Shown: one piece after another, positions 39,801-51,800 of the stretch
Numbering within the stretch: position 1 is the first letter of the stretch
Layout: each line of letters opens with the position of its first letter
Source: Hyposmocoma kahamanoa
Lineage: Eukaryota; Arthropoda; Insecta; Lepidoptera; Cosmopterigidae
Length of the DNA stretch: 64,000 nucleotides
Direction: 5' to 3'
Assembly: GCF_003589595.1 (NCBI RefSeq)
Contig: NW_020653726.1
Location: 16,293,486-16,357,485, forward strand
The notes under the pieces: generated by a model
The model's input: the letters and a program-made list of their open reading frames with translations, nothing else
Databases searched by the model: none
What the model was told of the DNA's origin: nothing
Position numbers and translations under genes: made by a program

Positions 39801-42800
39801 AAATGGTTTCGCGTTGATATCCAACTCAGTAAATATCTGATACGAAGCAATATCGATATATACTTTGGAAAATATATGATTTCGTGTTGGTATTCATTCG
39901 GTAATCGCTCGGCTCAATTCGGCATTGCTAAAAAATACGCGATGCGGAGCAATATCGATATATAGTTTCTAAGATACACGATATCGGATATTCGATATTG
40001 CCACAATATATAGTTTCAATAACTTAATAAGATTTGTAACGCCCATTCCTACCTTATGCGGAACAGCGCTAAAGATCGTACATAGCTAGTACCTATCGCT
40101 AGTTACTTAAGGGTATTGTACACCTGTGGTTGCAACCAGAGTCGCTTCCTATTTGGAACGGTGTAGACTTCCGTTACGTGTTGTCTAGGGGGAGTAGTTT
40201 ACTACTGTACGTTATACTGTTCTATTACTTGTTGTACCAACTGTATCAAACAATAAACATGTGCTATACAAAAGAAAGTTTGGTTGCGTCTGTCACCCGT
40301 ACTACGCTTTACTATAAAATTAAATTCCGCTCATAAATTCCGAGAAGCTCAGAAGTGCGAGACCGGATTCGAACCCATGACCCTCTGCTTTAGAGGCAGT
40401 AGGTAAAACCATTAGGCTACCACAGCTTCTTAGTAACGTAATAATTACAAGAAATTGATCTTAATTATACAGACATCAGTATTTCTCTATCAGAACTTAG
40501 CATTGATTAGCATCGTTAAAAGGACATTGATTCTTGTTTAAACAATGAACATTTATGACAATTATTTGCGATTCTTACATCTATTATTCACACGTAATTA
40601 GTCATTATTAACAACCTTTATCAGAAAAACAAAGTGTAACCTGTGTTAATATCTTCCGATACCTTTAATTGAAGAGAAATTGCTGTAACGAGTATTGATG
40701 AAAGGCAGAACGAGAGTTTAGTACTTCTTTGTATTCTTTACAATACATGAAATCAATTTTATACACCTAATCAGTAACACACGCACCTTATAAACATTCA
40801 TTGATACATTCATCCTCACTCTTTGCATATCTTAAATTTATTTAGTGTTACGTCTTAGACGATCTAAATACTTAGTTTAGTGCACTAATAGTTTTTATTA
40901 TGGAAGATTTACTTGCCTTAATTAATTTTTCTCCTGTGTCACAAGTAGAGTGCCACAACCACATTGCTCATCTGCAGAGTGGAAGCCTGGTAACCCGGAA
41001 TACAGGTGTTTCTATACGTATCTCGGGCACCAGTCCCTTGATCAATTTTTGTTTTGTTTTAACCTCAAGTGTACGGACCTCTTTTATCGTATTTATTTAT
41101 TTATTACCTTTACAAGCGAAGTAATTTGCCACAAGCAGTCAACATGCACTAAAACATAACTCTTTGTTTAACTAAAATTTAAGACAAAACTAACGCTTAC
41201 ATTTTTGACAAATAACAATATGATTTGAAATTGATGCGTACACTACGAATTTTACGAATAATTTGACTGAACTTAATAAATTAAAAATTATTTTACGAGT
41301 CGTGAGAGGAGAGTCATAGTGAATATCAATAATCTCTCTTAAGCCTGTTTTGTGAAGAGAAAATAAAGCATCATGTCGTTTTATTTCATTTTAATCAATT
41401 ACAGTCGTAATTTAAAAATGGTGGCATTAAAAATCAAAAAAATTGTAATTAAAAAAAAAAAATGGAAAATACTGGTCTTTTTATGCATAATATTTACTTA
41501 TCCATGTTAAAACGAGAATGTACTTTTTTTGTTCCATTCAGTAGTTTTATGAACTTTCAAATCGTGTTTTCTCAATTCCATCATTTTGAGTTATGTCTAA
41601 CGTGACCATTTTTTGTTTTTTTGTGACATGACAAGCAGACGACTTCATTCCACCTGATGTAAAATGGAAAATGGAATCCAAACGTGAAGGAAGCTAGTAC
41701 AGTGTTAATATAATCACTGCCCTAGCCACCTCCATCCTGTATGTATGTATGTATGTACAAGCCTCTTCACGCCTCGTTTGAATACGTCCCGCTTTTAAGG
41801 TTCGTGTCCCACTGTCCCCAAAATATTTAACAAAACAGGACACACGACAGAATTAACTTAAAAAAATGGCGCGAAAGCGTAGCAGCAAGTAAACCTTGTC
41901 ACCCGCAACTTTTGTTTAGTTAAATTTTTATCATTAGGAGTCTATACTACCTCAGCTCGAATTACAATTTTTCCCTTACTAATACGGTTCATTTTCCTTA
42001 CTCTGAACGGCAGGGACACTGGATTCATTTCAGAATTTCTTTTTATAAGCGATTAAAGCTATTTGAAAATTTTATAGCGTATACTATATACACGTTCTAT
42101 TTAGTTCAGTTGATATAAAAAAAAATCATTGGTATGGTAAAATACCTATTGAATACAGTGACTTTCTTGTAAAATTTCGATGTAAGATTGATTTTTCTAT
42201 CGTGAAATTTTATTTTTTATAACATCAAGTGACGGGACGAACAAGTCGTGCGCCTGATGGTAAGCTTCACGCCTGTCCATAACAGTTACAGTGCCACTCA
42301 GAGCATTAAATTGCAAAGATCTGAGGGGACTACCACTGCGCCCGTCACCCTAAGACAAGTCTCATGTGCCTGTAATTTCACCAGCACCCTTACCCTTCTA
42401 AAGAGTAATGCTGACATTACTGCTTGACGGCTGAAACAATAAGGTGGCAGTACTACCCTGGACGAACGCCTTTACAAGGAGCTCTACTGCTACTAAAAAA
42501 TATTTAGGAAAATTTTTAGGAATCGTGTTTTCACACCGTACATAAGTAGTAATTAGTGTAAATCATCAATTTTACTATATGTTTTTTCCAAAGTGATTTA
42601 TTACTAATATATATTTTTTCCAAAGTGATTTATTACTATATATTTTTTCCAAAGTGATTTATTTATTCAACACTTACTGTTATGCGGAATCAACCAAAGC
42701 CATTTGAGTTTGTAGCGACTCATAAATATTTTTAGATCTTTTTTTAACTATTTCGTAACTATCATAAACTTGTTTTATTTTTAAAACAAAATAATAAATT

Positions 42801-45800
42801 TATATTTTTTGAGGGAACAAATAATAGTCTCTGTAATAGATTCTGAGTGTTCATCTTTGTAGTAAGTGGAGTAATTTCACAAAAACTAATTAAATATCAA
42901 TTTTATAAAAAATTAGAATAATAGTCACGTTAGTTATATATGACAGCAAGACTTATTTGGTTTCATGTATGACACGTAAAAATCTAAACTTACAACAGGC
43001 AATAACCAAAACGCTTACGTGCTAATTATTCATACTACAAACATATATGAGCGCCATGTTTTCTTAATAAATTGGTTTGCTAATAGTATCGCAGAAGATG
43101 TCAGCATCCTAGACCTATGAACCTTGTTCGATATGAAAGATTTTTATCCACGTATTTATTCTATAGGTTCCCAAAGTTTTTGGCCCACTGCCCACTTGGA
43201 CAAGATTAAATATTATAAAATATAATAGAAAAAATTTCAAGGCCTAGCACTACAAAAAATAACAGAAAACACACATTTTTTATATTAAGTTAACACAAAA
43301 AAATCACAAGGAAAAAATATGTGTAGTATTGTTTATCGTACGGGTACCGTAGGATACTCGATTTCTTTGGTCACATTTTGGTCACAAAAATAAAACATTG
43401 CCAGGAAAGAAGCTCACAATCTCAAACAGGTAATGGTTATCGGACGGATCGACGGTAAACCGACGGTTCTTTTCAACACTAATAGTTTTTCTCGGTCAAT
43501 TTTATAATTTAAAAAATTTGTAACTAAATAAATAAGTTTATATATACTCCTATTTAACTTTAATAGGGTAATTAAACGTTTAAAAAACCTTGATCCCTAG
43601 TATGTACTAGTATGTCGTTAGCGATAAATGTCACTGTAATCGTACGGTAGAGGTGCTTACTTACTTTTACGATTTGCGCTTGACCACCATTAATATCGTG
43701 ACTTTTATAAGTAACGTAATAACTAATGTTAATTAAGTCCCTAACCTACATCAGGATAATACCATTGTATTTCTATCATCTCTCCGTTGGCTGTTGTTGC
43801 ATCCTCCGCATAAACTTATATAATAAAAGCACAATTACAATCACAAATATCACTGCCAAAATATACCTGACACGTGTTTTACCCGAGATTGTTCAAAAGC
43901 ATAATAATAATAACGCCCACACTCATAGCCCCGCAATAGGGGAACCCTGTATCGTGGTTGCCATGGAAACACATATAGACAACCGTACAAGCACACCGAA
44001 ACTCACGGAATCGAATCGGTGACCTCTGCATGGCAGTCAAGCATGGGAACCGTAGGGCCACGGAGGCAGTTATACCTGTACCTACCAAACGGTGAAGAAA
44101 CATCACTATGAAACCGGCACGTCGAAGAAGTCGAATTTTCATCATCATTGGTACACCTGTAAAAGTCCCCGGTTCGCATTGGGAAACTGTACTAACATTT
44201 CAAAAGGGGAATAAACGCAATATCTGTTAAATAAATAAAATAAAAAATGTTACCAAATTAATGTAGACAGAGTTCAACGAGTCCAGGAAAAAATTATGAA
44301 CTCGCCGCAACATTGCTGATTTAGTGTATTTGCTAAACATCATAAACGGCGATGTCGACTGTCCCGAATTACTGAGTAGTATTGTGTTTAATATATCTAC
44401 GTGTTCCATGAGATACTACCGTCCTGTTGCAGTTCCCCTGGCGAGGACTAAATATAGACAAAATAGTATATCAATATCTTTGTCTTCAAAATAAATACCT
44501 TGGTAGGGCTTGCAAGAGTTTAAGCGATGTGTCCTGTCCTGCTCAAAGAAACATCACTATCAAACGTAAGTAATATAATAATAAAGTAATATATATGTAA
44601 ATAATATATATAAAGTAATATAATATGTCAATAGTAAAGTTCACTCCTGTGAACTTTAGTATTGACATATTCAAACTCGAAGTCATTAAAGCGTAAACTT
44701 GTGGGCGCGTTTGTTTAATGGACGATCATTTCGCGGCGCAGATATTGGTATATATATGATTTACATTTTATATACTTATACATACATATAATATCAAATA
44801 AGTATAGTCAATTAAGTAATATTCGACAAAATTAAAAGACAAGTATCCATTATGAAGCTTCATTCGCATCACGCGTCTTTTCATTTGGTCAAATATTGCT
44901 TATTTGGCAGTAATTATTTCGGACGGAGATCGAAAGTAGACATCGAACGAGAAATGACGATCCGAAATGTCACAGAGATCACTTTTGTGTCTAGGCGTAA
45001 AAGCGTTATTCGTATTTTTCTCAGATTAGTGCACAAGCGACATCCGAAGAGGGTCCGAGTTTTCTAGATTTGTATAGACTCGGATTAGGAACGAATATGA
45101 ACCGGATGAGGTGTGTGAACGCGCTCTAAGTAGACCCGTTGACTGATGATGACTCATTGCAGAAATGCAGCTCATCTTTGTTTCGTTATAGTAGTTGAAG
45201 CAGTGGAACTAAGAACCGCTCGATCGCGACAGGCAAGCAGTGGAAATACAATGGAATTACGCTAATGTAGCCTTAACCCATTTGCTTATTAGATTAATTT
45301 TCATTTGTGTTTTTAGAAAACCATGAAGTAGAACATTAGCCCAGTTTTGTGTTGTTTGTTTTATATACATTCCTTGGTTTACTTCTAAATTGACTATTGT
45401 GCATACATATTGTTTGTAATTTGAGGAAAATGTCGTTTGATTATGCCTATTATAATACGTCTAGTTTGTTTTTTTTAAATTAGATAGAAGTTCACGTTAG
45501 TCTATTATAACCTTAAATGACGATAAGGGAGTTACTACACTTATCCAAACGGAATCGGCTTGAGCTGGGCAGAAAAACCTTTATGTTCAAGCGATAAGAA
45601 CAAAAAAGACGTTCTGTATTCCACATGAGTCGTGAAATGTCGTCCGTAAAGCGTATTCCGACTGGCTCAAGCTGATTCCGTGTGGATGAGTGTGGGACTT
45701 ACCTATTTTGAGTAGAAGTAGAGCTACTCCTGAAAAAGTTCGTCCAGGGAAGTACTGAATTACCTATTTCTGCCACCAAGCAGTAATGTGAGCATTAGTG

Positions 45801-48800
45801 CATTACAGTTTTGAACAGCAAGGGTGCTGGTGAAAGTACAAACACATGTCATCTTATGTCTCAGGGTGACGGGCGCAGTGGCAGTGCCCCTAAGATCCTT
45901 CTGATTTAAAGCTGCGAGTAGCACTGCAATTGTAATGGTTACGCATGTCGCTTACCATCAGGCGCACTACTTATTCGGTCCGTCACTTGGTATTATACAT
46001 CCCACTGCTGCATACGGGTCTCCTCTCAGCCAAGGATTTAGGTCATAGATTTCACACGTTTTCCGAGGGTTGTCAACATTTCGCACATAAATTCCGAAAA
46101 ATTTAGAGGTGCGAACCTGGATTCGGCCTCTGCTTGAAAGGCGATAGGTCAAACCGTTAGACTATCACGGCTTTTAAAAATTATATTCAACCGTTTGTAA
46201 TCATGTAATTACAATTGCTATTTTCTTTACCCGAAAATGACTGGGCCATACAATGTGCTAAAAGTAATCTACGTAAAGAGATCTACGTTGTCTATAAATA
46301 AAAATGGTGTCAAGATGTCGGGGCCGGGCTCCTGTAGCTTAGATTCTGAAGGTAGATATTAACATTTATGATGATACATAGAGATTAGAGTTTGAGGGTC
46401 GTATTCTAGAACTCTACTCAATTCTCAAGTCAGGATTTAAGTATGGTTTAAAGCACTCGAAATCATACTCAAGTCCCTGCCATTAGGGTCGTATTTCCAG
46501 TGTTTGTGTTTCCAGTGCAATCCTGACTTGATCATTGAGTAGAGTTCCAGATACGACCCTAAGTGTCTTTTCCTGATGTCACTACGAAGTATGAGTTTTA
46601 TATATTGCACGCGATATTGCAGCGGTGCAGGCATGTTCGCTTTTTCTTTGCACGTGCAACATAGCGTCTTTAAATAAATGTATGATTGTATTAATTAATA
46701 TCGCTAACTATTTATTGCATACCAGTTATCAAAAGTGAGCTCTAGAGCTGACAAAGACGACTTAATTCGACGACTTACTTTCTCAAACTCGAATCTTATA
46801 AAGTGAATAATTTCAGGAGATGGCAAAACTTTCTATTTATTTTAAATTTCTTACCAAGGATGATAATTTGGATGCTTTACTTTAAAAATAGGTAAAAGAC
46901 AGTGTGTGAATATGAAGGAAATGTGATATGTAATGCGCCTGCAGTATTTGTATGTGCCTACAATCCATTTTTTACATTTCAGTAACTTTGTGCTTTAAGA
47001 TACGAGTTTGCGGAAGTAAGGCGACGGTATTATAAGCTAGAACGACAGTTGTCCGACGATAAATAAAATGTCTCGATAAAAATGTGACGACATAACATAT
47101 AATCGCAGCTATTATTGTCATGTTTTGTAATCGTCTCGTATGTGCAAACGACAAGGCGGCTGCCGTGAAACGATAAATTGCCGTCGTTTAGTAGGAACAG
47201 CTAGACACGACAGTCATTCAACGATACAATAAGCGTCCACGACACAATCACGACAGGTAGTAGTGATACGGGAGCAGATAAATAAAACGTTACGACTAAA
47301 TGGAAACGCGCTCTAATATGATTACCGACCGTATTGACACGGTAATTATTAGTTGAAATATCGAACTACACATTCGAAAAAGTGTACCTCGATAGATCAG
47401 CCTTTTGCATTTTATCTCCGCTATTTTTTACTAACACAGGTATTAAATTGTGAAACTAAGCAGCTATGGATTTAACTTGTCTGAAAATAAATAGTTTTTA
47501 TTATTATTTCTTATTTATATTAATTTGTAACGTAAAAAGGATGGAGGTTAACAGAATGACAGCAGAGACGTGAGGAGAGCGAGATTGGGAATGTCCTGAA
47601 AAAAAAAGAAGAATAAATGATATGAAGAGGCTGGTGAGAGTGGAGAAAGCGTCAAACCTCTTTGACAAAAGCGTAGAGAGTGGAAGTTCATGGCCTCTGT
47701 CTACCCCCTAGGGAGACAGGTGCTTTTTTTATAATACCAAACGAAGGGACGAACAAGTCGTGCGCCTGGTAGTATGCGACTCGCCTATCCATAACCAGCT
47801 GCAGTGTCACTTAGAGGTTTTAATAGCAAAGATTTTATCGGCACTGCTACTGTGTCCGTCTCCCTGAAACATAAGTTGACAAGTCCCATGTGCCTGTAAT
47901 TTCACCAGCGCCCTTAACCCTCCAAACCGGAACGCAGTAATAATGCTTGGCGGCAGAAATAGGTAAGGTGGCAGTACTTCCCTGGACGAATTCTTTCAAA
48001 AGGAGCTCAACTGCTGCTGGAAGGTGTGGTAGCATACATCAATTTGTTTTATCTTTTATATATCGCTGATAAAACAATGATTTAAAGTACACTCAATCAG
48101 ATTTCAGACAATAAAAACTTTCATTTTTCAAACTGGTAATGACCAATGGAGAGTAGATATATATATGTCTACACATAGATACAAGGAGTAATACAGACTG
48201 GTGAAAACCATCAAATTTAATTAATTAATTATATTTCCGAATTCCGTGTTTCCGGAAATAATTTTCTTACGTCGTAAAACAAAACTATTCAGCTCGGAAG
48301 CTGAAGTTGGATTTTAAAGTTATTGTAAAAAAAAATGTAGTATGTAGGTAATCTTTCAATAAAGTAAACATTTTTAAGACCTCCACTAAACAAAAGCTTG
48401 TTTTTACTAATGCTAATATAATATATGTGTAATTACAGAATTGTTAGTTGAAGTAGATAAATATTGATTTCACCTCACTAGCTCGAAAAGGTATTCTTTC
48501 TCATTAGAGATCTGCGAGCGAAATCGTTTGTTGCAAGCTAGCGTGGAAAAGGTTTTTGAAATTCGAACTTAACGATGGACTGTGTTGCACCTAACTTTTA
48601 TTTTCGATGAAAAAAAGATGACACATTCAAACACACGACTTGTTGTACATTACTTATTTATGTTATATAAATCCGTTGGTATATTTGATTCTTATTATTG
48701 TTGACATTAAATTGACAATGATAACTAATTGTGTTTATGAAATTATTTTAATTCGTCGAAGAATTAAAATAATTTCAATAATCACTTAATCACCCAAAAT

Positions 48801-51800
48801 AAAAGTACAAACAAGAATAAAAATTGATGAGGTGCAAATTCAGAACGCATCCGAAGATAAACTTTTTATTTTAATGTAAGTTTGAATCATAGATTTATAT
48901 ATTATATATATTTTATATAAATCTATGATTCTATTTTATATATTATATTATTTATATATTATATATAAGATTTATATATATATTCATAGACTAAATCTAT
49001 GGTTTGAATACAAGCACTCGCGTTAAACAACAACTTTGCATAACAAATAACTATTATTATTTAAAAAGGCATTGTCACAAATTGTATTTCTGTAGCTATG
49101 ACTCACGTTAATTTAACTTTTTTTCTCTTAAGTTGAAAAAATTTGGAAAGATGATATTTTTCTTGTAGCATAACAAAATTAAAAGTTTACATAAGTAATT
49201 GTACGCAAGGCGGAAATAATTATGTCTGGAAACCACTGTTTACTAAACACGAGTTGACGTAAATCGAAAAATTTAACATCATAATGTAACGTAAAAGTTA
49301 AAAATGAATAACTTTACATTGGTGTCTGGGCGTGCATTGACTTTATTGAACACTCACTAACTACTTTGGTCCATAGAGATGACGCAATCGCTAGCGTCTT
49401 AACAATACAGTTCACATTCCTAGCTGTTACCCAATCTTTGTGTGTCAAGGTGACTATTATCAATCGCACTTGACATTAACGTTCCTTGTTAACCACATGG
49501 GGAATAAATTATTTCAACTTATAGTTCATTGTGCTTATTACGGATAGTTTAAATGCATTGTAGATATTCTAAGCTTTCAACGGTTACCCGAATACGTGCT
49601 GCAACGCGCGTCGGCCCGAGGCCGCCCGGGCTCGCCCGTGACGCGAGCTCATCCGTTCAAATCGTTAGGTTTCAAATCATCGGCCGTGTGAAGCCAGACT
49701 TAGACAGCAGCACACAGCCAGCTTTAGAATCCCGTCGTTATAGACGATTGCCGTCTGATTTGACAACCACTGTAACACGGCCGTTTTGACACCATCGTTG
49801 TTTTGGCGCTGACCACCGACATGACTCTTCAAACGCGTACATAGTTGTCATGGGCATAGATCAGGACTATATGAACAATGATCACGTTATTTCTAGCCAA
49901 AAAAAAAAGTGAACTGGTAGCAATCTTTTAACTGTTTTTTGGTTATGCGTTTTTTTTGTGTTTTTGTATTTGCTTACCCGTTGATGTCGTGTATAAAAAT
50001 AATGTGCTAGAAAACACATTAATTAATGATAATAATATAATACGCTTTGAGTACTAGAGCAAAAGAATTCACCCCAGGACACTGCCCGGAACACTCCGAC
50101 CAAAACCAATTTAGAATAATACAGGCTTCTCAAATTGGGCCTGCGCCCTCAGCGCCACTGAGTTTTGTGTTTCTAATTTACAAGTCGTTTCGTTCATATC
50201 TGTCTTTTATCTCGCTCTTTATTTGACTCTACTTTACGCAAATTATGCAAGAGACCATAATGAAATCCTTAGGTTAAAAAATCGACCTTAGCTTTTTTAT
50301 GTGACAGGACGAACAACCCTGTCTATCCATAACAGTTACAGTGCCATTAACAGCTTTATATCGCAAAGATCTGCCTTTCACTCTGAGACATAAGTTGACA
50401 AGTCCCTTGTACCTGTAATTTCACAAGCAATCTTACCCTTCATAACCAGAACGCAGTAATGCTTACATTACTGCTTGGCGTCAGAAATAGGTGGCAGTGG
50501 CTACAAATCTTTTTGAATTTTATATTCTTTTTTTGATTAGTTTTGTTTTAAACTGAAATTTTACATTTAAATGTAGGTGGCACCCTTTTCTATGATTTGT
50601 CATTGTTTTATTTGTTTTTCATGTTCGTGCAAATCTTACACTTTGTTTCTGTGTTTAAATAAACTATATGTACATTTTCTTTGCTCTTGCTCACTCCTTA
50701 TTAAACCCGAACCACATTTTTTAATTCCGCTACAAGAATATTAATTGAAGGACCATCAGCTCATGAGATGTCTGAAGCGGCAGGGACAGTTTTCTTAATG
50801 CAAGACTAAGCAAGTATTGACAATGTGACTGACCTAGCCTCGTGTCTAATTCTTTGCCGGAACATAGCAATAGTGAAAAATGGCAAAGATGCAAATGGCT
50901 AATTGTCCTTCTCGTTACTTCAGTTAATTGTTAGTGAGTTGCCAAATGGCTTTGTCTCTGAAATGTTTGAAAGTAGCGTTTATTGTTTTACGACAATAAG
51001 AAAAGGTTATTATGCCGAAAATATTAGTTATATTATATTAGTTTAAGTTCTTTGTGTCGAATATGGGCCATTGTTTGCATTGTTCCTTATTTGCAAACTT
51101 GAACAATGAAATAGAAATTAATTTTAATGATGACGGAAAATATCCTAATGTCAATCTGTAAGTCGGAGAGGGAAAGTTTTCGAAGACGTGGTAATTTCCC
51201 TAACCCACGTTGCTGTCGGCGTGGTAGACGACTAAACTCTCTCCTTAAAAGTAACCCGCATCTTAGAGTGGGTTAGTACAATAAACGACAGGTTAAATTA
51301 GGCTAGGTTAGACTCCCATGAGGCAATGGTGTCCTTCTGTGAAGGTCCAGAAGGAGGCTGAGCGTGAACGGTAGAGGGCCGAATCCGCTCCACGGCAGCG
51401 CACCTTCGCAGCTGTTACGGGTGATTGGCAGCCGCGAGAAGGACGTCGAGTTGCTGGGGGGTTCCGGTGCGCGAAGTCGATCCTGGATCCCTCCCACTAG
51501 ATCACTCGAGAACGCTACTGTAGGGCTCCAGACGGTAGAAGTCTGGCATAGTATCCCAAGAAGATCCCCGAAAAAACAGCTATGTTAGGTACTCATTGTG
51601 TCGTCAGTTCCTTTGTCAAATCTTTAATTGAAAAGCAATATTTTTGAAAGCCTTATTGATTAATGGTAGAGGAAACAGTGAGGTTTCGTTTTATGAGTTT
51701 GAATGATATCTGTTGTCTCTACATTCTGTCTCTCCGCTTCGGCGTAGTTATTACATTTGAAATATTTCTCATGATATTACAATATTTATAGAAAATGCTT

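Noticed and set aside
40362..40430. tRNA gene on the minus strand
   Set aside because: The sequence continues into an S3 SINE body; treated as a SINE head.
51303..51588. overlapping ORFs on both strands
   Set aside because: GC-rich repeat sequence; open frames on both strands are a composition effect.
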